Part shown: positions 10,831-23,789 of the stretch, one piece after another
How positions within the stretch are numbered: the first letter of the stretch is position 1
Layout of the letters: each line of letters starts with the position of its first letter
Assembly (NCBI RefSeq): GCF_002994745.2
Contig: NC_037089.1
Coordinates: forward strand, 82,918,347-82,982,346
Direction of reading: 5' to 3'
DNA length: 64,000 bases
Source of the DNA: Rosa chinensis
Lineage: Eukaryota > Streptophyta > Magnoliopsida > Rosales > Rosaceae
Translations under genes and position numbers: made by a program
Notes under the pieces: model-generated
What the model saw: only the letters and a program-made list of their open reading frames with translations
What the model was told of the DNA's origin: nothing
Databases searched by the model: none

Positions 10831-11504
10831 TTTGGGTTTGTGTCGAGAGAGAGAGTGGAGCGCTGTCAAGAGTGAGGAGTGAGGGTCTGTTGTTATTAAT
10901 ATTATTATTTTTTTGCTCAAGTGTAGGGTTTCAACTTTCAAGCCTTGCGCTATGAATTTGGACAAGCTCTACGAAGACTCACACGGAAATCTCCTTTCTT
11001 TCTGCCAAACATGTTAATCAAACCACAGTTTTATTGTTTCTCGTCGTATGATTAATACATATTGGGGGGAAATTTCGGGTTTGAGATGAGGTTTGGCACC
11101 ACAGACATGGTGGGAAACTTGCCGCTCAATTTTTTTTAGGGTCATACAACAGTTTTATCCTTAAACGTCTTGTGAACTAGTTTATAATTCCATATCAGAC
11201 GACAGGTTTTATAAAAACGACGTACAAAAAAATAAAAATCAATCAGACGACAGAAAACTGTAATGTGTCGTCTGATTCAATTTTTGTACTAGTATAATTA
11301 ACCTAAAAGTGCATATCAATAGATTAAACTCTAAAATACTTGCGTCGTCATTATTTCTTCTTGCACACAATAACAAATTGCTACCTCATAAATTCAAATG
11401 AAAAACACAGAGAACCCTAAACCTTAATTAACTGATTTCAGAAGAGTGTCACGGTAGAAATATGATTTCGTCGAGCGTCAAAATCAAGTGAGATAAACTA
11501 CAAT

Positions 11505-13988
11505 CACTACAGGAAAATGGGTCATTCACGACGCAAGATTTACGGCGTGCATTTGAATGAGTATCATTTACGACGTGTATTAAATGCACGTAGTAAATCT
11601 TGCAAATTTTTAAAGAAAATTACTGCATGCTTGTAAAGAACGCCTTAAAATCACACTTATATTGAAATTTACGGTGTTTTCCCATTGCACGCTGTGATTT
11701 CAGCCCACAAAAAAATTGTCTCATTTATAAAATTGGCCCGTTACAAAACTCAAATTTCTCCTTCGTCTCTCTCTCTCACTCTCCTCACAACGTACATTGC
11801 TTTGGCCTCGTCTCTCAAAATGCAGTGACCTCCTCCTACCTCCCATTCCTGCAGCCTCCTTTGCTCTCCCATTGCTCTGACCACAGTAGGTACTTTCTTC
11901 TCTCCCATCCACAACTCTTATGTGATTGTTGCTTAAATTTTCTGTGATTGTTAGCTTCGAAGCTTTGATTTTACATACTTGGTGTTCGATTGTGGTTTTC
12001 TAGAAGTAACTGCGGTTGATTCTTGAAGTTTTGTTATAGTCATTTCGTCGAACACTTGGTGTGCGTTCCTGATTTTCGCTCAGCTTGACTATTTCTCTTT
12101 TGATTTTGTTCATCGAGTATAAGGGTTCACTTCTTCTATGCATTTCTGGATTTCATTATATGATTTTGCTCTTCTATGATTTTGTTTAATAGGTCTAACC
12201 TTCAATCAACCAACCCGCTCTTTGGTTTCCACAAAGGAAGAACAATTGTGTAGCTTTTGCAATCTTGTAATTCATATTGATGTGGTAAAGCGAATTAACC
12301 AGCAGAGTGTGATAGGTTGGGATAGCTAAGTCTTAAACCATTAATAGGCCATATTCTTCATAATCTACATTGAGATGCTGGCTTAGATAACTTCATTGAA
12401 ATTGTTCGTAATTTATGTTATTTTCGTATCTGCTATGTTCAATGCTTGCAACGTTTAGAAGATTAAGTGCAGAGAGCGATGTTTGTTAATTTTGAATTTT
12501 ATTTTTGATGCAGTTTATTCTAAAATTTTGATGATCTTGAACTCATTTTGTCCAATTTGACTAATACTCTTATGGTGACTTGTTTGTGCAGAACGTCATG
12601 GATCAAAGTTGACACTTGAGGAGCTCCTGGAGTTTGATTTTCGTCTCAATTTGTTTCAATTCTAATCTGAGCTTATCTTGTATGTATATGTTAATTGAGT
12701 TTCAGTTCTAATCTGAGCCTCTACAAATAATAGCTACTCACCCTCTATATATATATATATATATATAGGATCGATTGTTTGAACCTTTTGAAATGCACAA
12801 AATCCAATTGAGTTTCATTTTCATGAGGGTCAGATCTTGCTGGCCACTTTTTCACACTTTCAGTAAAGTTGGTTGATAGGAGGATTAGAGGAGTTTTAAA
12901 CGTTGGTTGCTATTATGTAACTATAGATGAGTTTGTTTTTGTGATATGATTCCAATCAAAGATTAATAACCTCCGAACCAAGAATAAAAACCCCATAGAG
13001 ATTATGATCTTTGCGGCCTAAAAAAATTTAAGTACTTTTCAGAAGAAGGGTAGCAAACTCCCTTTCCAATTCTACCTAAGCCCACGACATCCACATCACC
13101 ATCCAAAGCAAGCCTGATCCAAAGAACCCACCTTATCTAAGGCCACAACCCAAACCAGACCCAACAAGAACAAGAACCAAGCCCATGTTTAGACCCAAAT
13201 GGAACTGATCTGAACACCCAAATCACTACCCCAACTACCAGCATGTTACCACATTGATCTACCTGCATTTTTCCCTGCCGTGATCCCGCAGTGATCCGAG
13301 TGCATCATGCTGCCACCATGATCAGTGTGCGAGGCGTCACCATCCAAAGAACACAGCAACTGCACCACCACGACGTAACCAGCCTCCAAACTAAGCAGTC
13401 TTGATTGCACCTTGAGCCCTCCAAAACCAACTGTGATGAAGAAGTTGATTTAGAAGACCATGGAAGCACCACGACTCCTGAGTCGAAAACGTTGCAGGAA
13501 GCCAGCCGGCTCGTAGCCTCCCCTTTGTGGATCCCGTATCCCATGGCTAGTTTGGATCCAAGCCATAATGCAACCACCCATCACCACCACGGTATCGGGG
13601 TGCTGCACAAGCAAAGCCTGTAATGGAGGAATCCCAGTGACAAATTGATGAAATTCGGGTGCAACAACTGGAGGGTTGAACAGAGGAGAGCCACGAACTC
13701 AAGAAGAACGTCGAACAGGCAACATGAGGAAGAAACTCTGTGTAAGCCAAAGTGGCTGACGGTCGAAATCCTAGATCTAGGGTTAGCCGCCGCTCGAGGA
13801 GAGGCAGATAGAAGGCTCTCGCTCTCATTTTTTTTTCATATTATTTGTCTTTCTTGCACATTGATAGATCTTAATCTTGCTTATTATTAAAACATGAAAA
13901 GAAAAAAGAAACCTCATGAAGAAAGGAATTACGAGTTTTTTGAATATATCAGGTTTCTTGAGAAAAATCACAGTTGGGACCCTAGATA
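11505..13988. mobile_element. Truncated CACTA element, one end visible
   Basis: It starts CACTACAGGAAAATGG, followed by ATTCACGACG and several ACGGCGTGC/ACGACGTG motifs. This end is the inverted equivalent of the right end at 17268. No opposite end of its own was found before the next element begins at 13989. The interior (about 11750-12640) resembles a transcribed leader with introns, and 13300-13850 is GC-richer with short frames on both strands. No protein family was recognised. Confidence 0.5.
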
Positions 13989-14731
13989 CACTACAGAAAA
14001 ACAAGTCATTTACGACGTGCAAAACACGCCGTAAATGACAATTTACGACGTGCAAATTCGGGGAAAAATGCGCCCTTATAGACCACATCGTAAAAAAAGG
14101 AATTTTTTAATCTTTTTACGGCGTGTAAAACGCACGCCATACATGACCTAAAAACACGCCGTAAAATTTGGTATGCATGCCGTAAAATTTGGTACGCTCG
14201 CCGTAAAATGCCGTAAATTTTGGTTTAAGGCATGCTTGGCACGCCGTAAATTTAAAAAAATAATAATTCTCTGTTGTTCCAATGTCACCCAGAAACACTA
14301 TAAATAAAAAGAATAACAAATCTGTCTAATTCTTTGCTTGTTGCAATTTCATAAAAGAACATTCACTTGTATAAAAAGTTGAGCAATATACAAACAAATG
14401 TTGTTGAACCAATAACAAATGAAGCTTATAGCAAAACCAATACAAATAAAATGAACCTAAAGTGGTAGTGTAAAGCCACTGGGGTGGATTGCCTCAACCG
14501 TTCACTGCACATTGCCACATTCCACTTCAAATATATCTTGTTTCTTAAAAGAACAGCTTTACTTGGATCTTCATGATAAATTCAACACTTACGGATGCCT
14601 GTTGTTTGCCCATTGAAGTTGGAGCTAGACAATATTGAATGACATTAATAAAGAGCTACAAAATTTACTATTAAAATTGATCATGCTTATAAATCATTAT
14701 ACATCAAAATGATGGATCCAATAGTTAGTAA

Positions 14732-14775
<44 letters not shown>

Positions 14776-17268
14776 AGCATGAAAAGCATGACAAGGTTAA
14801 GGGGATGATAGAAGCCAAAAATATTCTACACTTATTTTGCTAAAGTGAATAATAAAGATACAATTTTGCTAAGTTAATCTGGCTTTCAAGCCTTTGATCT
14901 TTTTTTCTTCTGCTTTTGCTTCTGGTTTTTACTAAAAATGTCTTTATAGTGCTTAAGAAGACCACTAACTGAGGATAAGCACAGCAAATCAAAGCGTAAC
15001 TAATATGAAGCTTATAGCATCCTAATAAGTTATTATTACAGGTTGATTCAGATCCAAAAGTAATCTATATGAATCAAAGAATTAAATTCCATTCTATCTG
15101 CCTACTCGTGCTCCCATTGGTTACATATTCTCCAACAACAGTAGAAACAATTCTCAATCTCTATCAAAATCTTAAAACAAAAACCAACTTTAAAATCATA
15201 AAGTCGTCACAAATCAAGCAAATCGAATACACACATCCACCATAAAAAATGAGCCACTATCTGATGAAAATCTTGAAACTGCTGAAGACTAAAATAACTT
15301 GAAATCTCTCCAGTGAATCATCAACAACCCAGACCCGCATACAAACAAAATCCCCAAAACGCAGAAACCCATACCAATTCAAAACCAACAACAACAAAAG
15401 ACCCAATCAAAAACCAAATCACACAAAAACTGACAAAAGCAATAGCAGCAGAAACAGAAAACTTACACACAGACTCTTACCAAAGTCTCTAAAGCCACAA
15501 ATAAGAGCTATACACTTCATTTCCAGTAGCAAATCTATTAGCAAATCCTTCAGCAACTTCTCAAGAGCTACAAATAAGAGAAATGTATAACCAATAAATT
15601 ATGTAATAATCAACGAGCAACAATCTGTAATGGTTCACATGATGGAAAACTAATGTATGTGATACGAATAAAAGCATTAGCACAACGAAAAAGTGGTAAT
15701 TCACACATCTAATTGAAAACATACTACTAGAAGAGCTGTCAATTTGCAAAGTGGTAATTCATACTAGCTGCTATTATACTAGTCCTATAAATTATAGAAT
15801 TTTAGAGATGCATAAGGCACAACTTTCTATGACACTCATTTCCTAAAACTTCTTATCCATCTACCTCTATAAACTGCACGGTCCGATATATAAGATGTGC
15901 AGTGGTATCTTTGCCAAATATAGCTACCTTACTCTAATCATCAGCGAATCATTATCAAGAAATCATTAAGGTAACTATCATTGATAGGTGACTTTACCTC
16001 AAAGCATGTATGGTATAGAAGACATAAAACGGAGAACTAGATTTTCTTTTGTCCCACTTCCATATCATTTCTCATTTTTATTAAGCACATGTTAGAGAAC
16101 ATTAAATATATAACATTACATGCCTTCTGATGCAAAGCTAGTAGAGAAAAACCATTTAAGAGAATACTACAATAGAATGGCTAAGGCATTGCAATTGATA
16201 ATTCCAATAGCAGCTAAGCACAAGTCTTTCAATTGATAATTCCATTCTGAAACCCTAAACAGAGCTTAAGGGGAATTTAATCGAACACCTGGTGTGCGAT
16301 AAACACCCACTTCCACAAAAACAATCATTTCAAGAGAAAAAATAGTGCATCGATCTATCTCAAAATTCATATTGAAAAAGAAAACGATTCTAGAGTGGAG
16401 AGTAACAATAATTCAGACAAACTCTTAACACAGACTCTAGCTAAGCAACCAACAAAGATATCAATAGCAACATCAATGGCCTCACAGAAATTTCAAATAA
16501 GCAAATTCCGATCATGATAAAATAAGATAGAGGCGTACCTTTGAATTAAAACGATTCTAGAGTGGTGAGCTAAATCGTCGATGATAAGATCTCAGTTCTT
16601 CAGGTGCAGATGAAGCTTTGTGTGAGAGAGAGAGAGCAGAAATTGATTTAATCGAAAATGAATAAGGAAATTTCAAGGTTCGAAGATGCAAAATCCAAAT
16701 ACAAAATCAAATTCAACATAAAGATCAGAAAACCTAAATCGAAGCATACCTCTGGACTTTGGAATCAATCCCATTGAGCTGGTTCACCGATGGCGAGAGA
16801 AACGCTCTCCGGTTACAGATGCAGAATCCAACATGAATAAGGAGGATTTGGAGTACGAATCTGATCTCGCCAGACTCGTGATTCGAGCTCTTGCGGTAAT
16901 CGGTGATGGCGGTGTGACGTCATACGGCGTCTTCCGTCTCGGTCGACGTCATCGCTGCAGTACTTGGGAGGAGAAATGAGACAAAGGAAGGCCTGGCTCT
17001 CAAGGCTTTTGGGAGAAGAAGAAATCAATGGCTCTCGTCCGAGAGAGAGATCAGATAAGGGAGAGCGGGGTTTAAACCTTTGATATGAGAGGGAGAGATA
17101 TGCTAGCGCTTTTTTAATACATAATCATGGCGTGCGTCGAAATTTTGTTCTAAAAATGAGAGTTTTACGGCGTGTATTTAATGCACGCCTTAAATGATAC
17201 TCATTTACGGCACGCATTAAATGCACGTCGTAAATCACGTGTCGTGAATGATCATTTTTCCTGTAGTG
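13989..17268. mobile_element. Non-autonomous CACTA transposon, 3.3 kb
   Basis: The left end is CACTACAGAAAAACAAG; the right end, read inward, is CACTACAGGAAAAATG. Flanking 3-bp duplications are ATA (13986-13988) and ATA (17269-17271). Subterminal motifs CACGCCGTAAAT and ACGACGTGC occur many times within 270 bp of the left end and 130 bp of the right end. The interior is AT-rich; no transposase or host exon was recognised. A short minus-strand frame at 17028-16813 was not matched. Confidence 0.75.
14731..14774. repeat. (AT)n(GT)n microsatellite
   Basis: A run of AT dinucleotides passing directly into GT dinucleotides, inside the CACTA element. Confidence 0.9.
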
Positions 17269-17271
17269 ATA

Positions 17272-17513
17272 CAAATTGACATAATCTGGCAAGTTTATTC
17301 TTTTAGAATTTAGGATCTTATTTCCAATTTTAGTTAAATTAGGTCTCTATCTTAGTTAATAAGGAATTGTTATTTATGTTTTCTAGTTTTATTAGATTTA
17401 GGATCTATGCTCTATATAAGCACCTTATTAGATTGTACTTTTAAGCTATGAGATATTGAATAAAACCCCAAGTTCTCTCTGTTTTTCTTACGTTTTTGCC
17501 GCGCTAGTGAATT
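17272..17513 (+). mobile_element. LTR-like relic between CACTA elements
   Basis: AT-rich sequence with a TATA box (CTCTATATAAGC, about 17410) followed by a stretch ending in an AATAAAA-type polyadenylation signal (about 17458). This layout is typical of the R region of copia LTRs. Both outer boundaries are lost to CACTA insertions. Confidence 0.35.
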
Positions 17514-17890
17514 CACTACAGGAAAATATGTTTTTCACGACGTGCAAAGCGTGCCGTAAATTACAAATTACGACCCGCAAAACAATGCAAAAACGCTCCC
17601 TTATAGACCGAGTCGTGAAATCGAGTTTAATTTTTGAATTTCACAGTGCCCAAAAAGCACGCCGTAAATGAACCAAAAAACACGTCGTGAATCTCTTCCT
17701 TCCAATTTGAAAATGTTAAACTGATGACCCCTGTGCACGTCGTAATCAACACTTACGCACACCGTAATTTTACATTTTGCACGTCGTAAATCAACACATG
17801 CACGGCGTAAGTTTACATTTTGCGCGTCGTAAATAAACAGGTATGCACGCCGTAGATGGACAAATGCGTGCCTAAATTTGTTTGTTTTCC
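17514..17890 (+). mobile_element. CACTA left-end relic
   Basis: It begins CACTACAGGAAAATATG and continues with the same motif order as the left end at 13989, including a shared CTTATAGACC segment and repeated CACGTCGTAA / CACGCCGTA motifs. No matching right end was found in the window. Confidence 0.55.
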
Positions 17891-19392
17891 CTGGATATTT
17901 TCCCCATTTCAATGAGCTATTATGTTACATTTTCTTTACATTTCCACAGTACATTAACTTAAGCACCCAAAAGTTAAGTAGACAAAGAAAATGTACATTT
18001 TATAAAATTATCCATTATATTCAACAACTCAAATTAATCCAATGTTGATAAACTATTCTTCAAGCCATAACAAAAAAAGGCCTTCAAAATGAAATGAGAG
18101 GCAAGAACGAAAAAGAGGTCTAAAACTTGCCCATCCTCGAATCTCATATATGCTCTTCCTATCTTGTTTTTGAAATGATCAAACATCTTATCGGTAATCT
18201 TCTTGATTTGCTTTCACCTCCATTGCTTACCTGCAAGGAGGAAACAATCCTTTAATTTACACTTCATAAAGTATACAAATAGAAAAAGAATGCTAGCCAA
18301 ACAAAAGAATATTGTATTTGCATTGGTCCAAAACTAATATTTACACATCATACTAATAAATGGCAGCATAGTTCAAATATCATACTTCTAGGACTTCACA
18401 TGAATGCTAAACAAAACCAATGCTCAAATGATTACAGAACAAAGTGAGGGGATTTATTCACACAAAAAAAAAAAGTGAAAACTTTGGTCTAACAACACCA
18501 AGGAAAATTTTGCACTGCATAAATAATTTTTTTTTTTAAAATAAGGGAATTCCAGTGATAGCTTCAATCTGTCAGACAAAGAACAATGAATACTGATACA
18601 TTTTTTTGGTACAATGGAGGCAGAACGCCCAGAAAAAACAACAAAGAACACTAACTAGCCAACCTGACCAACCTGGCCAATATTCTTAATCTGAGCCAAG
18701 TACAGGGAAGAGGATTAGCATATACTAAAAGATGTCACCCTTCATATTTGAAATGTACTGAGTACTCAGTTATCTCAGTTGCTTAAATGTAATGCATACT
18801 CAAACTTAAAACTCAACTGATAATCACAGGGAAGGGGATTGGCATATACTAAAAGCAAAAATTGAGCCAAGTACAGGGAAGGGGATTAGCATATACTAAA
18901 AGTGAAAACAAAACCCAACAAAGAACAAAAACCAAAACGAAGATTTGACCTTTTTTCTTTTTCTTGGAAATCACTCATACGAATGAACGAAAACCCAGAA
19001 AATCAGACATAGTCTAACTTGAAAATTCATAAGCACATAATATGAACCACTTCTAAGATTTTGAATTACCCAAACTAGCAAATCATCGATCACAAAAAAG
19101 AAAAGAAAAGGGAAAACACAAATATGTAGGAAGAAATTCAAGAAAAGTAACAGAATCTAAGATATAAACAACATTAACTTAATCTATTGACAAACATACA
19201 TGCATTCCAGCATTTAACCTACCAACAGGTATCCCAATTCCAGCGATAGTATCACCTTACCGGATAAAAATATCAAACTTAATGGAGAAAACGGAAAGAG
19301 TAATAGCTACATCTTGTAATGGACAATGTACCACCTTATTGATAAAGGCTTTGATCTTAGGAGACTGCAACCAATGAAATGAAGTCAAAATG
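17891..19392. other. AT-rich sequence, no gene seen
   Basis: About 1.5 kb following the CACTA left end, possibly its interior. A phrase ending ATTAGCATATACTAAAAG recurs at about 18716, 18840 and 18885. No coding region was recognised. Confidence 0.4.
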
Positions 19393-20286
19393 CACTAGTA
19401 CAAAATCGAAAATAGACAACGTTACCTAGATAACGGTTTAATAAAAAACGTTGTGGTTTTTTTTTTTACAACGGTATAGTCAAAACCGTTATCTATAAAT
19501 ATTAAAAAAGTGTTGGTCCCTTGGTTAGAAATTTTATCATTTAATTTGTACAACAGTTTGGTCAAAACCGTTATCTATAGATACTAACAAAGTGTTGGTC
19601 CCTTCGTTAGAAGTTTTTTGATTAACTTGTACAACGGTGTGGTTGAAACCATCATCTATAGATACTGACAAAGTGTTGGTATCAAAAGTTTCACCAAATT
19701 TTATACTTTCCATACTACTACCCATGATATAGAGAAAAAAGTTCAAACCTGTGAAGAATATCAAGGAGGGTAAGCAATGTAAAATACAAAAAACAAATGA
19801 GAAAAATATAAATACATTCGCCGGGAAAAAGAGAAAAGAGGAAGCCTGCAGTTAGCACCATCTCCAGAGGAAAAAACAACTGCCACAGAAGAAGACGTGA
19901 AGACGACATGGGACGGTGGGAGATGATCAGAGTAGATATGGTTTCATCAGTAGTCACCCCTCTCTCGATTTACCATTCATATAAAAGGAGAAAAGAAACA
20001 CGGAGAGAGGAGTAGAGCAAAATCAAACCAATAAAGAGAAAAAATTTGGTATCAAAATCGGAGATTGCAAATTCACCAAAGGTGAGACTAGCTAATTGTT
20101 ATTGGGTAATTTTGAGATTTCGTTTTCCATTGATTTGGGTATTCTATTTGGTGTTCTTTCAGTTTTTCAGGTATCTTCATCTTTTCTGCGCAGCGTGAAA
20201 GCAGGTATTCATGTTCTCATTATCTTCATATTTCTGCTGTTTGCGGTGAAGTTAACCGAATGAAAATGAAGTCCGTGTTACTGTAG

Positions 20287-20386
20287 GAGCAGGAGCATCC
20301 CAATTGCTCGGTCCTAGGGTTGCACCTCAGATTCCCATCACTCTCAAACTGAGCGCCGCCACGGATAAAGCGCCTTTTGATTTCAG
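20287..20386 (+). pseudogene. Exon-like segment of unidentified gene inside CACTA
   Basis: A 100-nt segment between a CTGTAG acceptor and a CAG|GTACC donor, open in one frame (reading SQLLGPRVAPQIPITLKL). It is GC-richer than its surroundings. The family was not recognised. Confidence 0.35.
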
Positions 20387-22586
20387 GTACCTCCTCATCG
20401 CATTTATAAACTAGGAAATGACTGAAACAATGACAACTGTAGAATCCGTTAAATGTAATGGATATATGATACATATCGTCATGTTCGTAAGTTGATGAAA
20501 GTGGTAGAGATTTGCTTCTCATATATCCATTACCTTGAACAGTGGTAGAGATTTGCTTATCGTCATCTTATACTATATATCATATGGTCTAATATATCTA
20601 TATCACGAAGACAAGCTTCCAGGTTCAATATTAAGATATGAGCAGTTAATTGTTTTTGCTTTAATTTTTACCAAATTAGGAACTAACATATAAGCAGCAA
20701 ACTCTTTTCCACTTGCTTTGAATCATGCTTTTAAGGCCTCTGTATGTTGTTATTGTTACACTAGGAACAGTGGGAATGGGTTATCAATCTTCTTTAAAAT
20801 ATCCTTTGTTTGATTTTAGACTACCTAAAATGCTTGGAGAGGGTATATTATGATTATTATCCATTACCTTGAACAGTGGAGCCACCAAGGTTTAATTAAG
20901 GCATTCAGCAGTGGTTAATTATAATAGCTTAGTTTTCTTTTCCTCTATCATATGGCTCCTTTTCAGTTTTGTTCTCATTTTATCAATTCTGGTAATTGGC
21001 AGTGTTAGACATAGTTTCCATTCGATCTTTTATATTACTTTGATTGATTGTTTTATGGGGTGAGTGTTGAATGTTTTATTTCGTTTTCAGTTTAGATTTG
21101 GTATTATATTCTTTTCATCTTATAGGAATCTTATAGTATGGATGGTGGAAGCTTCTTGATCCATGTAATCTGGTTTCCAATCCTCCAGAATAAAATAAAT
21201 ACCTGAATGCACTGTGTAATTGACATTAATTAATGTAGTGAATATATAGGTATTAACTATTCATCCACCGTTTTCAGTTCACATCTAAGTATTATGTACC
21301 ACTGCCTGGTGGGATTATATTAAGAATTTGGACTTAGAAAGTGGAGAACTGGGTCAGTGTTATGGTCTACCATTGGCTTGCAGGAATCATTCCCAAACTC
21401 ATTTGTGAATTAAGAGTATTCTTCTCAACTTTTGCTAAATGTATTCTTCTTTGGTTTTTGCTTCCTTTTGTTTTCTGTTTTTTTTTTCTTTATGGTTTGA
21501 TTACTGTACGTCATATATGTTTGTGGTTTCTTTTTCCAATTGATCGCAATTTCTAAACAAATCCTGATACAGTATATTCAAAGGGGAAACACAGCTCAAA
21601 GAGAGGAAAGGAAATCCTTATTTGGTCTGCAAATTCAAGAATAAGATTTTTGAAAAGATGATTGTTCATTGGTTTTTACTTCCTGTTGTTGTTGTTGTTT
21701 TTTTTTTTTTTTTTCTGAGTTTTGCTGGTATCTTGAAGCGATGATTTCTTTTAATCCAGTTAACTTTTTCTATTCATTTTCTTCTCCTTTTCCATCGAAT
21801 ACAATTTATATTTTCCTTTTCATGTCATCATGATTATGATTTCCATTGGTTTGATTCATTTTTCTTTTGAAGCTATAATTTCTGTTCAAGGAGCTCCAGA
21901 GAAATTTACTATGGCACTCATTTGATCATTGCTTGGACTATTTCCACATGGCAATTTTACCAGAATTGAAATCTGTAAGTTATGCATTTTTCGTTTTTGC
22001 AATTTTTTTTCCTAAGAATGGGTTGGTTTGGTTCATTATTTGAATAACAATTAGTATTGCAATAGTGGTGTAACTTTGAATAATATCAAACTATGAACAG
22101 AGCAGACTCATGCACTTAGAAAACAAAGTCCCTTCTCTGCTTCATGATTGATATAACTTTTATGTATCTTTTGAACTTCTTGGTTTGTTTCAGTAAAATT
22201 GGTTGGGTTTGCTGTGAAGGTACTTTGTTTCGTCTTATGTTCTGGTTGTAGAGTACTGATTCACCTATTAGGGAAATCTCCAAACTACTGATTCTAATCG
22301 ATATTTTTCTTTTTATCTTTGTCGTTTGATCTTCTCTCTAGGTTGTGCTTCCCTGTTGTACTAACGGATAACCTCCCACATCATCATAGTATCGTTCCTT
22401 TTCAGGGCAGTTTTTGTTCCTGTAGAGATCGTGAGTTTTCTACCCGAACTGTATTCTACGGCTTAGTGATTTGGAGTCCCAAGTTCCTATTTTTTCTATT
22501 TATATATTTTTTTTGTTTTGTATTTTATGATGCTAAACCTTTTAGATAATTTTTTTTTAATCAACTTTTGTTTCTGACATGGGCAG

Positions 22587-22818
22587 TTTTGGCATTGCAA
22601 TTTTTGGTGAAGCTTTTGACACCGACACCAAAGATCACGCTTCCATTTCTAATATTACAGATTTGGGTGCTCATTCCTTTGTGAGTAATAATTACTATTA
22701 ATTGGGTGATTCTTCTCTAAAAATGAATTATCCATTAGTCTGTTGTGGCAGATCAATCATGGAGTTTGGGTGATGAACTATAATAACTATAACTATCAGG
22801 TTCCCCGGCATTTTAAGG
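22587..22818 (+). pseudogene. Two exon-like segments of an unidentified gene inside CACTA
   Basis: Exon 22587-22680 lies between GGGCAG and GTGAGT and reads FGIAIFGEAFDTDTKDHAS before the donor. Exon 22752-22818 lies between GTGGCAG and GTACCT and reads INHGVWVMNYNNYNYQ. The first ends on a codon boundary and the second opens in the matching phase without a stop, which supports real spliced exons. I do not recognise the protein. These and the segment at 20287 may come from one captured gene. Confidence 0.4.
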
Positions 22819-23789
22819 GTACCTCCTCCATAAGCACTTTTGCACATATGCTGTTTGATGCTTTTTGTTTCTTGCAATATGGAGTATATAGTTTGTTAGT
22901 GAGAATATGGTTATGTAAACTTTATCGTTTTTTTTTTTGTAGGTTTTGGGATCTGGTGAACTTTAAGCACAAATATCCTCTTGTTCATTCACATGGACCC
23001 CTCTTGTTCTTTTGCAATTTGGATCTTCAGTTCTATGCTTTAACTATGTACCTAGTGAAGCTTCTTTAATTAGTAGCAAAACTACATTTTCCATTATATG
23101 ACAGCTAAGTACTTTATATATTAGTTTCTTTTACTTTTGCAAAGTTCACTTAAGAAAAAGCATTGTAAATGTGATTACTTGAAGTAATTCTTTATTGATA
23201 TATTGCAATTTCATTTTAATTTCATGAATTGATGCACTACATCATGGTTGAAAAAAAATCGTTGTCTCTCTGGCTAGTAGAGACAATGGATTTATCTTAC
23301 AAATCGTTGTAATTTACTATCTTCATCGTTTTGTACAACATTGTCAATTTAGAAACCGATGCAACAGTTCCTCAAAACCAACGTTTTCGATGAGAAACTG
23401 TTGTGTAATGAAGTTGGAAAACATTTTTCAACTTAAAACCGATGTATAGAATTCTTCAAGCCAACATTCTTTTGGTTAAGAACCGTTGTGTTTTAAAGTT
23501 GTTGAAGGCCAAAAGTAATGTGTAAATTATATTACCACATCGATTTCTAAGTAAAAACTGTTATTAAATAATTACATACACAACGGTGTATTTAGTGCTA
23601 ACGGTATGTGCTATGTATAGCTACAACGATTTCTAACTAAAAACGGTTGTGCTTTATAATGTTAGATATCGGTGAAGTACCGTTGTGGAGTGAAACGTAA
23701 AAAGACAACACTCACCTAGACAACGAATATATATTTTTGCAGACAACGGTGCGGAACCGTTATCTATATAGAATATTGTACTAGTGATG

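Larger units (their letters stand above)
4888..11294. mobile_element. Non-autonomous CACTA transposon carrying host gene fragments (Pack-CACTA-like)
   Basis: The left end starts CACTAGTACAAATATTG; the right end, read inward, starts TACTAGTACAAAAATTG, so a roughly 30-bp terminal inverted repeat matches with few differences. Flanking 3-bp duplications are TAA (4885-4887) and TAA (11295-11297). Copies of CAGACGACA in both orientations cluster just inside both ends (about 4907-5000 and 11195-11275), as expected for subterminal transposase-binding repeats of CACTA elements. No transposase was recognised. Inside, on the minus strand, lie release-factor exons, an alpha/beta hydrolase exon and perhaps a kinase piece, plus an LTR-like block near 6035-6967. 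The element would move only with transposase supplied elsewhere. The terminal C-to-T change at the right end could have stopped it. Confidence 0.75.
19393..23786. mobile_element. Non-autonomous CACTA transposon carrying spliced exon-like sequence, 4.4 kb
   Basis: The left end is CACTAGTACAAAATCG; the right end, read inward, is CACTAGTACAATATTC. Flanking duplications are ATG (19390-19392) and ATG (23787-23789). Subterminal repeats of the ACAACGG / CCGTTATCTA type are dense at 19420-19660 and 23240-23770, in both orientations. No transposase was seen. The plus strand carries exon-like pieces at 20287-20386 and 22587-22818. Confidence 0.8.

Noticed and set aside
11505..17268. One 5.8-kb CACTA element using the ends at 11505 and 17268
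   Set aside because: Flanking triplets are AAT and ATA, which do not match, while 13989-17268 has ATA on both sides; the 11505 end is also the same end type in inverted orientation.
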